A DNA stretch of 9,433 nt, taken from contig JAASTO010000092.1 of assembly GCA_021767245.1 (NCBI GenBank), positions 1 to 9,433 of the forward strand. Reading direction: 5' to 3'. Made by a program: the position numbers and the translations under genes. Shown piece after piece: positions 1 through 6,547 of this stretch (within the stretch, counting starts at the first letter, position 1; every line of letters begins with the position of its first letter). Origin of the DNA: Balneolaceae bacterium (GTDB lineage: Bacteria; Bacteroidota; Rhodothermia; Balneolales; Balneolaceae). The notes beneath the pieces were generated by a model. It searched no databases. It was given only the letters and a program-made list of their open reading frames with translations, and was not told the origin of the DNA.

Positions 1-204
1 AAAATGTGCAAACTGGATGATGCCGGATCAAAGATCCTCAAAAAAGCGATCACCACGCTCGGCCTGTCTGCCCGTGCCTATGATCGTATTCTCAAAGTCT
101 CAAGAACGATAGCCGACCTGGATCACTCTGAAAACATTAAATCGAACCACGTAGCCGAAGCCATTCAGTATCGAAGTTTGGATAGAGAAGGATGGCTGGG
201 GTGA
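1..204 (+). CDS. comM: ComM/YifB family Mg-chelatase-like AAA+ ATPase, C-terminal end (5' truncated by window)
   Basis: The open frame enters from the left edge and stops with TGA at 202-204, giving the last ~67 residues. It matches the C-terminal Mg_chelatase_C helical domain of ComM/YifB proteins: LGLSARAYDRILKVSRTIAD, then a short acidic linker, then HVAEAIQYRSLDR close to the end. In this family the domain follows a Lon-like N-terminal domain and an AAA+ motor, which would lie outside the window. ComM is a hexameric helicase that promotes branch migration during natural transformation; in many species its exact role is untested. The frame ends normally, and the left inverted repeat of the next unit begins two bases after the stop. 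The ATG at 4 is an internal methionine, not the start. Family assignment is confident; function in this organism is inferred. Confidence 0.9.
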   Translation, partial: KMCKLDDAGSKILKKAITTLGLSARAYDRILKVSRTIADLDHSENIKSNHVAEAIQYRSLDREGWLG

Positions 205-205
205 G

Positions 206-236
206 GAATATTGAACATTCAACACTGAACATTCAA
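206..236 (+). repeat. Left inverted repeat of the boxed unit
   Basis: This 31-bp arm pairs with 643-673. Bases 210-236 are perfectly complementary to 643-669, with one mismatch nearer the outer end. Internally it carries two direct copies of GAACATTCAA (213-222 and 227-236), 14 bp apart. Confidence 0.85.
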
Positions 237-248
237 ATCAGAAGTAAA

Positions 249-629
249 ATGGAAAATAACAGTACAAAAAGAGTATATGATCTTGAGGATAGGTTGATCA
301 GATTTTCGATTAATATCATCAGTTTAATTGAGAAGCTTCCAAAGTCTTACACTGGGAAGTATTTTGCAAATCAATTGGTTCGGAGTGGTACGTCTCCAGC
401 ATTTCATTACTCAGAGGCACAAAGTGCTGAATCTAGAAAAGACTTTGTCCACAAATTTAAGATAGCATTGAAAGAGCTAAGAGAGTCATCAACATGCATG
501 AAAATCATTAAGAGGAAACCCTTATTAAAAGATCAATTGCTTGATGATTTATTAGCTGAGTGTGAGGAATTAATTTCAATTTTTGTGAAAAGCATTAGTA
601 CAGCAAAAAAGAATATGAAGACCAAGTGA
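249..629 (+). CDS. Four-helix-bundle protein, IVS/S23-like (TIGR02436 type)
   Basis: The product is 126 residues from the ATG at 249. The frame opens earlier, at 192, but those extra 19 codons translate the repeat DNA, so the internal ATG is preferred. The sequence fits the four-helix-bundle family related to the protein encoded in 23S rRNA intervening sequences and to bAvd of diversity-generating retroelements. Landmarks are YDLEDRLIRFSINII (helix 1, ~10-30), LPKSYTGKYFANQLVRSGTS (residues 30-49, leading into helix 2), the EAQSAESRKDFVHKFKIALK stretch (helix 3, ~56-88), and LLAECEELISIFVKSISTAK (helix 4, ~95-121). Helix 3 and the C-terminus are basic, consistent with nucleic-acid binding in bAvd-like proteins. 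No reverse transcriptase or variable repeat is present, so a DGR role is unsupported. Molecular function is unknown. It is the only gene between the inverted repeats. Confidence 0.85.
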   Translation: MENNSTKRVYDLEDRLIRFSINIISLIEKLPKSYTGKYFANQLVRSGTSPAFHYSEAQSAESRKDFVHKFKIALKELRESSTCMKIIKRKPLLKDQLLDDLLAECEELISIFVKSISTAKKNMKTK

Positions 630-631
630 TA

Positions 632-658
632 AACACTGAATGTTGAATGTTCAGTGTT
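632..658 (+). repeat. Hairpin just after the four-helix-bundle gene
   Basis: AACACTGAA (632-640) and TTCAGTGTT (650-658) form a perfect 9-bp stem with a 9-base loop, starting three bases after the stop codon. Its right arm overlaps the right inverted repeat, so this hairpin and the long-range pairing are mutually exclusive folds. No T-tract follows, so it is not a canonical intrinsic terminator. Confidence 0.6.
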
Positions 659-673
659 GAATGTTCAATGTTC
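643..673 (+). repeat. Right inverted repeat of the boxed unit
   Basis: This arm is complementary to 206-236. It contains TTGAATGTTC twice (643-652 and 657-666), again with 14-bp period, plus partial copies on both sides (TGAATGTT from 637, TCAATGTTC from 665). The iterated TGAATGTT block is therefore longer on this side than on the left. Confidence 0.85.
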
Positions 674-750
674 GTATAAATCGTTTGATTCAGGGTGGAA
701 AATTGGATAAGCTTTCGTTTCAAAATTAATCCCAAACCAGATCCGGCGTT

Positions 751-3189
751 TTGTCCACATTTGTTGATGTTGCTCTTCCGGCGGCTGTTCGCAGGCAGTT
801 TACGTATCATGTTCCCGATGAGCTTGAACCCCACGTTCAGGAAGGTCAGCGGGTGTGGATCCCATTTCGGAATTATTATGCGATAGGAGTTATTGTTCGG
901 GTCCATAATAAAGTCCCTTCATTTAAGACCAAGCCGGTTCGAAAGATACTGGACAAAGAACCGCTGCTTACCAAAGAGTTATTGGAGCTGACCGGATGGA
1001 TCTCAAAATTTTATTATGCCAGCTGGGGGGAAACCATACAAGCCGCACTTCCTGCAGGTCTCAACTTTGTATCCAGAAAATATCTGAGTGTGTCAGATAA
1101 AATGAATAAAGATGGTCTGAGTGAAGAAGAACAAGAGATAATCATCGAACTTAGTGAAAACAAGACCACCTTGGATGAGGCCAAAAAACGCTGGAAGGGA
1201 ACGGGTTTAAATAAAGTTTTCAAGAAATTATTAAAAGATAAAAAGATCGAGATCTGGGAAGAACCGGATCTGAAAGTTTCGGTCACAACGGAAAGAGAGT
1301 GGATCTGGGCAAAGGGGAAATCGGCAAAAGTTGCCAGTGAATTTTTGGATAGTGAGGAGGTCAATGAATCCCTGAAATGGGCCAAAGCTCTGTCTGAGAT
1401 CTCATCCTTGATCCCGGTTCGACAGTCTGACCTGCAGGATGATCCCCTGTTCAATTCGTACAGTATCAGAAAATTGCAGGATGAGGGATGGATCTCGTTC
1501 CGGGAAGTGGACAAAAAGTCTGATATACAGGGGCTGGAGTTTGATCCCGGATCCATCAAAACGCTGAATGAAGATCAGAAACAGGCTTTTGATAACATCA
1601 GTGAGTCTATTCAGAAGAATGAGTTTGCCAATTACCTATTGTTTGGCATTACCGGAAGTGGCAAAACGGAAGTCTATATTCATGCTCTCAAGCAGGTGAT
1701 CGAAGCCGGGAAAGGGGGCATCGTGCTGGTTCCTGAGATCGCGTTAACGCCACAGACCGTATCAAGGTTTTATCGAATTTTTGGTGATGAGATCGCTTTG
1801 TTACACAGCCGGATGTCGGCCGCAGAACGGTTGCAGGCCTGGAAGGACCTGAATTCATGCAAGAAAAAGATCGCGATCGGGCCGCGTTCAGCCGTATTTG
1901 CCCCGGTGCAGGATCTGGGGATCATCATATTAGATGAAGAACACGACAGCTCATACAAACAAATGGATCCGGCGCCCAGGTACCATGCCCGGGAAACAGC
2001 TATAGTTCGGGCGCAGAAGAATAATGCCGTGGTGATCATGGGCTCGGCCACCCCAAGCATGCAGGCTTTGAATATGGCCGCCAAAGGTAAATGTGACATG
2101 CTGGAACTAAAAAATCGCCATGCCAATGCTGTGTTGCCTGAAGTTGAGATCGTTGACCTGAAGCAGTACAAAGGCAAAGCCATGAAAGGAGAGTTTTCTG
2201 CGTCGCTGTTTATTGCCATGGAGGAGGCATTGAAGCGAGAGGAGCAGGTCATTTTACTATACAATCGCCGAGGTTATGCCAGTTACCTTCAATGTGAGGA
2301 TTGCGGGCATATTCCGGAAAGCCCGGAGAGTTCGGTCAGCCTGACCTTCCACAAGCGTAAAAACTTGCTGATGGATCACTACACCGGCTATGCCAGGAGA
2401 AAGGATACTCACTGTGAAAATTGCGGTTCCCCAAACCTAAAAGTACAGGGATCGGGTACGCAGAATGTGGAGGAACAGCTTGAAACGTTTTTTCCGGAGG
2501 CCAATATTATTCGATTCGATCGGGATTCAACCTCCAGGAAAGGAGCTCATGAACGCATTCTTAAAGAGTTCGGAGAAGGTAAAGCAGACATTCTGATCGG
2601 GACTCAGCTGGTGGCTAAGGGACTCGATTTTCCAAATGTAACGGTAGTCGGGGTTGTAAATGCCGACACAGAGTTGGCTTTTCCATCCTTTCAGGCAACG
2701 GAGCGGATGTATCAGTTACTCAGTCAGGTTTCAGGCCGATCCGGTCGGGGTGATAAACCCGGAACGGTTTACTTGCAAACCCGTCAGCCGGAAAACCCGG
2801 CTCTGATATTTGCCAAACAACACGACCATCGGGGATTTGCACGACAGGAAATGGAGTTTAGAAAACCCTTGTACTATCCCCCATATTCCAGATTGATCAA
2901 GTTTGAGATCAAATCAAGCAAAGAACCTCAGGTGAACACAGCTTCGCACATTTTGAAGCGTTCGATAGAACAAGTGGTGCCTGATGTCCCGGTATTAGGG
3001 CCATCACCTGCAGCCATTCCATGGCTCAATAAAAAATTTATATGGGAAGTGACTCTAAAGATCGAGCCCGAAAAAGGCGGTTCATATATAGAAATGTTAC
3101 TTGAAAAGGTGTTTGAGGTGTATAATGCCGCTTCAAAAGGAAAGAGTTCCTCCGTCCGGATAAATGTAAATGTGGATGCTATTCAGTAA
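751..3189 (+). CDS. priA: Primosomal protein N' (replication restart helicase PriA), one zinc site lost
   Basis: PriA is the superfamily 2 DNA helicase that reloads the replisome at stalled forks. The 812-residue product has, in order: the N-terminal 3'-end-binding domain (STFVDVALPAAV...), a winged-helix region (~110-200, A/T-rich DNA), helicase lobe 1 with Walker A GITGSGKT (299-306, K305), DEEH (395-398) and the PRYHARET loop, a cysteine region (515-558), lobe 2 with IGTQLVAKGLDFP (from 616) and QVSGRSGR (659-666), and a C-terminal domain. TTG at 751 is the likely start: an in-frame stop lies at 727-729, no ATG/GTG/TTG intervenes, and the family N-terminus begins here. Of eight family cysteines, C515, C518, C555 and C558 remain, while positions 524, 527, 542 and 545 are S, S, D and T. 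In E. coli PriA the equivalent lost four form one zinc site. Motor motifs are intact, so it should be a working helicase. Confidence 0.96.
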   Translation: MSTFVDVALPAAVRRQFTYHVPDELEPHVQEGQRVWIPFRNYYAIGVIVRVHNKVPSFKTKPVRKILDKEPLLTKELLELTGWISKFYYASWGETIQAALPAGLNFVSRKYLSVSDKMNKDGLSEEEQEIIIELSENKTTLDEAKKRWKGTGLNKVFKKLLKDKKIEIWEEPDLKVSVTTEREWIWAKGKSAKVASEFLDSEEVNESLKWAKALSEISSLIPVRQSDLQDDPLFNSYSIRKLQDEGWISFREVDKKSDIQGLEFDPGSIKTLNEDQKQAFDNISESIQKNEFANYLLFGITGSGKTEVYIHALKQVIEAGKGGIVLVPEIALTPQTVSRFYRIFGDEIALLHSRMSAAERLQAWKDLNSCKKKIAIGPRSAVFAPVQDLGIIILDEEHDSSYKQMDPAPRYHARETAIVRAQKNNAVVIMGSATPSMQALNMAAKGKCDMLELKNRHANAVLPEVEIVDLKQYKGKAMKGEFSASLFIAMEEALKREEQVILLYNRRGYASYLQCEDCGHIPESPESSVSLTFHKRKNLLMDHYTGYARRKDTHCENCGSPNLKVQGSGTQNVEEQLETFFPEANIIRFDRDSTSRKGAHERILKEFGEGKADILIGTQLVAKGLDFPNVTVVGVVNADTELAFPSFQATERMYQLLSQVSGRSGRGDKPGTVYLQTRQPENPALIFAKQHDHRGFARQEMEFRKPLYYPPYSRLIKFEIKSSKEPQVNTASHILKRSIEQVVPDVPVLGPSPAAIPWLNKKFIWEVTLKIEPEKGGSYIEMLLEKVFEVYNAASKGKSSSVRINVNVDAIQ

Positions 3190-3318
3190 AAAAGTAGGTA
3201 GAACTTCAGGAATGACCCATTAAGAGGTATCAAAACAGGCCGGCTAAAAAATTTGCAAATACCCCGGCAAAGTTGGTATTTAGTGGGGTAGTTCTACACC
3301 ACTCAAATTTATCAGGAA
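3190..3318 (+). promoter_or_regulatory. priA-to-ligase spacer rich in small inverted repeats
   Basis: This 129-bp non-coding leader holds several symmetries: GTAGAACT (3198-3205) with AGTTCTAC (3290-3297); GCCGG (3239-3243) with CCGGC (3264-3268); the 10-bp palindrome ATTTGCAAAT (3251-3260); AAATACC (3257-3263) with GGTATTT (3275-3281); and a GTGG/CCAC hairpin with GTTC loop (3283-3302, one mismatch) ending 16 bases before the ligase ATG. None has a T-tract, so no terminator for priA is recognised. A promoter or structured 5' leader is plausible. No known riboswitch class was recognised. Confidence 0.35.
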
Positions 3319-5241
3319 ATGGGAGAAGAGCGCGTAAAGCTTGCTGACGATAATGAACAGATCCAAACCTTCATGAAGCATGTGCTTCGGGATCTGCGTG
3401 CCCTGCAAAAAATGCTGGACGAAAACTGGTTTGAAACCGACACGCTGAGGATCGGTGCAGAACAGGAATTGTGCATGGTGGATGCACACGGCAAGGTTTT
3501 TCCACGATCTTTGGAGGTACTAAAAAAACTTGGAGAGGGAAATTATACCACTGAGTTCGCTCTGTTCAACCTTGAGATCAACATGGATCCGCTGAAATTT
3601 GGCGGTGATTGTTTGTCACAAATGGAGAATAATCTCCACAAAGAAGTTGAATATGTCAGGGAAAACGTCCGGGAAATGGGGGGCAACATCTTGTTGACTG
3701 GGATCCTGCCTACCATTCGAAAGATGGATGTGGATATCGAAAACCTCACACCACTCAAGCGTTACGAGGCACTTTGTGAAGCCATCAATAAGCTGAGAGG
3801 GAAAGAGTTTGAGTTACGTATTCAGGGGATGGATGAATTGCTGATGAAGTTCGATTCTCCATTGCTGGAAGCCTGTAATACCGGATTTCAGGTTCATTTA
3901 CAGGTAAAACCTTCTGAATTTGTGAACCGATATAACATTGCTCAGGCTGTGACGGCACCCGTTTTAGCGGCAGCTGTAAACTCTCCGATCCTGTTTGGTA
4001 AACGACTTTGGGCAGAAACACGGGTGGCTTTATTTCATCAGTCGATTGATACGCGACAAGTGGGGGAGCATTTGCGGGACTCGAGTCCCCGTGTCACATT
4101 TGGCAATCAGTGGCTGGAAAACAGTATTCTTGATATCTATAAAGAGGATATTTCAAGGTATCGGGTGATGCTGAGTGCAGAGATTGAGGAAGAAGTTGAA
4201 GAGCTGATGGAAGAAGGTAAGACGCCGGAGTTGATGGCATTGAATGTGCACAACTCATCTGTCTATCGATGGAACCGGCCTTGTTATGGAGTCAGTAACG
4301 GAAAGCCACACCTTCGCATCGAAAACCGTGTGTTGCCATCAGGTCCTACCGTGGTGGATGAAGTGGCTAATGCGGCCTTTTGGCTGGGTTTACTGAATGG
4401 ATTTGAGGATGAGTATCCCGATATCACACAGGAAATGGATTTCGATAACGCCCGTATGAATTTCTTTGCGGCCTCAAAAATGGGGCTGGATACCAAATTT
4501 GTGTGGACCAAAGACCGAAAGATCACTGCGGTTGAATTGATCAAGGAAGAATTACTGCCCATTGCCCGGAACGGACTTAATAAAGCAAACATCGATTTAT
4601 CAGATATAGATACCTATCTCAGTATCATTGAAGACCGGGCTGATACTGCTCAAACCGGATCATACTGGGTGGTGAAATCGTATGGTAAATTGATCAAGGA
4701 CGGAAACAAGGAACAGGCATTATCGGCCATCACCAATGCCATGATCAAAAATCAGAACAAAGGGGAACCGGTTCACAAATGGGGAACAGCCCGTGTGGAA
4801 GACCTCGAGCATTGGAAACCCTCCAAGCTGATGGTGGAAGAATTCATGACCACTGATTTGTTTACGGTTCGCAAGGATGATATTCTTGAGTTTGTGGCAA
4901 ACTTATTAGACTGGCGAAAGATCAGGTACCTGCCGGTTGAAGATGATCAGAAGCATTTGATCGGGTTGATAACCATGAGGCAACTGCTCAGGGAATATTC
5001 AAAGACTGAAGAGAAAACAAATGACACGGGGTCCAAAACGGTGTCGGATGTGATGATACAAAATCCGATCACCATTCACCCCGAAGCATCCATTATGGAA
5101 GCGATGGCGATCATGAAAGATCAGCAGATCGGATGCCTGCCGGTGGTAAAGAACAGCCGATTGGTGGGTATCATCACAGAAGGAAATTTTATGAATATTA
5201 CGATCCGGTTACTTAAAACACTGGAACATAAATCAGATTAA
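3319..5241 (+). CDS. GCS2-family glutamate(-cysteine) ligase-like protein fused to two CBS domains
   Basis: This is a 640-residue fusion. Residues ~1-490 resemble the GCS2 (YbdK/plant-type gamma-glutamylcysteine synthetase) fold. RIGAEQELCMVD (44-55, with E48 and E50) matches the family's acidic metal-ATP motif, TGFQVHLQV carries H193, and HLRIENRVLPSGPT (331-344) matches the conserved RIExR-type strand. Such enzymes join an amino group to the gamma-carboxyl of glutamate with ATP; the true substrate here is unknown. Residues ~506-565 and ~575-635 are two CBS modules (MTTDLFTV...ITMRQL; MIQNPITI...ITEGNF), a pair that usually binds adenine nucleotides. The second has the GxxTxxN form of the nucleotide motif; the first ends in Q and may bind weakly. 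No signal peptide is seen, so it should be cytoplasmic. The hydrolase gene follows after 10 bp. Calling it gshA would go too far. Confidence 0.8.
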   Translation: MGEERVKLADDNEQIQTFMKHVLRDLRALQKMLDENWFETDTLRIGAEQELCMVDAHGKVFPRSLEVLKKLGEGNYTTEFALFNLEINMDPLKFGGDCLSQMENNLHKEVEYVRENVREMGGNILLTGILPTIRKMDVDIENLTPLKRYEALCEAINKLRGKEFELRIQGMDELLMKFDSPLLEACNTGFQVHLQVKPSEFVNRYNIAQAVTAPVLAAAVNSPILFGKRLWAETRVALFHQSIDTRQVGEHLRDSSPRVTFGNQWLENSILDIYKEDISRYRVMLSAEIEEEVEELMEEGKTPELMALNVHNSSVYRWNRPCYGVSNGKPHLRIENRVLPSGPTVVDEVANAAFWLGLLNGFEDEYPDITQEMDFDNARMNFFAASKMGLDTKFVWTKDRKITAVELIKEELLPIARNGLNKANIDLSDIDTYLSIIEDRADTAQTGSYWVVKSYGKLIKDGNKEQALSAITNAMIKNQNKGEPVHKWGTARVEDLEHWKPSKLMVEEFMTTDLFTVRKDDILEFVANLLDWRKIRYLPVEDDQKHLIGLITMRQLLREYSKTEEKTNDTGSKTVSDVMIQNPITIHPEASIMEAMAIMKDQQIGCLPVVKNSRLVGIITEGNFMNITIRLLKTLEHKSD

Positions 5242-5251
5242 AAGCAAAGTT

Positions 5252-6421
5252 TTGCAAGAACGAAGTACGTTAGTAAAAAATGAAGAAGAGTCGTTTGAAA
5301 TGGAATCGGTTGACCGGATCATATGGAGCCATAAAAAGGACACCGGTCCCGTTGTTGTAATTTTTGCGGGTATTCACGGAAACGAAGTTGCCGGAATACA
5401 TGCCTCACGGCGACTCGCACGATCCCTTTCTGAAAATACAGATCTGCTCAACGGTTCCATTTACATGATAAGCGGGAACCTAAAAGCGTTAAGGGAAGGA
5501 GTTAGATATCTTGACAGAGACCTTAACAGGCTTTGGGGAGAGGTTTCCAATGGAGCTCTTGAAAATGAAAGTAACGATTTAGATTCTCCTGAGTTGAAAG
5601 AAGCTGATGAGTTACTTGCTACCCTGAATGAGGTTGTCAATGAGCACCGTTTTGTTACGCAGGATCTAAAGTTTATTGACCTGCACACCACTTCAGCCGA
5701 AAGTTGCGCTTTCATTCTTTTTAACGACACACTGGAGAATCGAAAAAGCGCCAGCTACTTCCCGGTTCCACAAATTCTGGGAATCGAAGAAACCATTCAT
5801 GGAACCCTGCTAAGTTATATCAACGATCTTGGATACCCTGCCATTGGTTTCGAGGCTGGAAAACATGAGGCTAAAAGCTCAGTCGATCGAATGGAGGCTT
5901 TTCTCTGGCTGTATTTACATCATACTCAGGTATATACACTCAAGCTCAGGGAGGTTCACTACTACGAAAAAATGATGCATGGAGATTCTGAGATTGAGGA
6001 CAGCTATTACGAGATCAGCTATCATCATTATGTGGACGATGCCTCACAGTTCAAAATGAAAGAGGGGTTTTTGAATTTTGATCCGGTTTACAAAGGCGAT
6101 CTTCTGGCAAATGAAAAGGGAGAGCCGATATATGCTCCAAAAAGTGGACTGATCTTCATGCCTCTGTATCAATCGAAAGGCAATGACGGTTTTTTTATTC
6201 TGAGGGGAAGGTCTGCTTTCTGGCTTGAACTGTCGTCTAAACTTCGTGGGTCATTTATAAACAATTACCTCCATTTGCTTCCGGGGGTAGAAAAGGAACA
6301 GGACCGGGTGTTTACAGTCGATCTTAAAGTCGCAAAGTTTTTAGTTAAAGAGATCTTTCACCTGATGGGGTACAGAGTGATCCGAAAAGATCCGCATACA
6401 CTGCTCTGTTACAAACGATAA
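5252..6421 (+). CDS. Succinylglutamate desuccinylase/aspartoacylase-family zinc hydrolase (M14-like)
   Basis: The 389-residue product has the AstE/AspA zinc-hydrolase signature. GIHGNE supplies H42 and E45, DLHTTS supplies the third ligand H145, and GFEAGKH (199-205) supplies the general-base glutamate E201. DLNR (90-93) is the conserved substrate-side motif. These enzymes hydrolyse N-acyl amino acids or peptide-like amides. The C-terminal ~150 residues (YAPKSGLIFMP...) look like the family's beta-rich domain. TTG at 5252, ten bases after the ligase stop, is taken as the start because residues ~6-25 (LVKNEEESFEMESVDRII) resemble the usual pre-strand of the family; ATG at 5300 (codon 17) is the alternative. 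No signal peptide is seen. Close linkage to the CBS-ligase suggests co-transcription and related substrates, perhaps making and breaking glutamyl-type bonds. The substrate cannot be told from sequence. Confidence 0.82.
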   Translation: MQERSTLVKNEEESFEMESVDRIIWSHKKDTGPVVVIFAGIHGNEVAGIHASRRLARSLSENTDLLNGSIYMISGNLKALREGVRYLDRDLNRLWGEVSNGALENESNDLDSPELKEADELLATLNEVVNEHRFVTQDLKFIDLHTTSAESCAFILFNDTLENRKSASYFPVPQILGIEETIHGTLLSYINDLGYPAIGFEAGKHEAKSSVDRMEAFLWLYLHHTQVYTLKLREVHYYEKMMHGDSEIEDSYYEISYHHYVDDASQFKMKEGFLNFDPVYKGDLLANEKGEPIYAPKSGLIFMPLYQSKGNDGFFILRGRSAFWLELSSKLRGSFINNYLHLLPGVEKEQDRVFTVDLKVAKFLVKEIFHLMGYRVIRKDPHTLLCYKR

Positions 6422-6465
6422 ACAGAACTCGGTGTTTCTAAGACAGATTAAAATCATAAAATAAT

Positions 6466-6498
6466 TTTGTCGGGTGGTTCACACTTTGTGTATGTTTA
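6466..6498 (+). promoter_or_regulatory. Possible Bacteroidota-type promoter upstream of scpB
   Basis: TTTG at 6466-6469 and TATGTTTA at 6491-6498 resemble the Bacteroidota -33 (TTTG) and -7 (TAnnTTTG) elements, spaced 21 bases. The -7 box lacks its last G and the spacing is slightly long. The 126-bp gap (6422-6547) after the hydrolase gene is the natural place for a promoter of the scpB-rluB-hydrolase unit. No clear terminator is seen in this gap. Confidence 0.25.
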
Positions 6499-6547
6499 TA
6501 GACTGATTTTAGTGATAAAACCTTTGAACATTTTTTGATACTTCATA

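Larger units (their letters stand above)
206..673 (+). mobile_element. Boxed unit: four-helix-bundle gene between long inverted repeats
   Basis: A 468-bp unit is bounded by inverted repeats at 206-236 and 643-673 (31 bp, one mismatch, 27 bp contiguous perfect) with a single small gene inside. Base composition differs from the surroundings: 34% G+C counted over 301-600 against 46% over 7381-7680 in rluB. It lies between the comM stop (two bases away) and the priA start (77 bases away). No transposase and no target-site duplication are visible at its edges. The architecture recalls the intervening sequences of Leptospira and Coxiella 23S rRNA, where a related four-helix-bundle ORF sits between complementary ends, but this copy lies between protein genes. 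Mobility, and exact ends, are inferred. Confidence 0.5.

Noticed and set aside
192..248. Earlier ATG at 192 as the start of the four-helix-bundle gene
   Set aside because: The 19 extra codons overlap comM and translate the inverted-repeat DNA; the family N-terminus fits the ATG at 249.
249..629. Diversity-generating retroelement accessory gene (avd)
   Set aside because: No reverse transcriptase, template repeat or variable repeat is present; only the general fold is shared.
206..673. CRISPR array or transposon with target-site duplication
   Set aside because: The iterated units are too short and overlapping for CRISPR spacers, and bases outside the two arms show no direct duplication.
685..713. 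Sigma70-like boxes TTGATT and TAAGCT, 17 bases apart, before priA
   Set aside because: The -10 match is only three of six bases and neither box fits the Bacteroidota consensus, so it was not listed as a promoter.
595..906. Minus-strand open frame of 103 codons
   Set aside because: It runs antisense through the priA start and its end translates the repeat block; it has no family features.
1014..1559. Long minus-strand open frame inside priA (181 codons)
   Set aside because: It is a shadow of the priA reading frame with serine-rich, unstructured composition and no recognisable domain.
6450..6469. Terminator after the AstE-like gene (AAAAT/ATTTT pairing)
   Set aside because: The stem is five A/T pairs with no G/C core, too weak for an intrinsic terminator.
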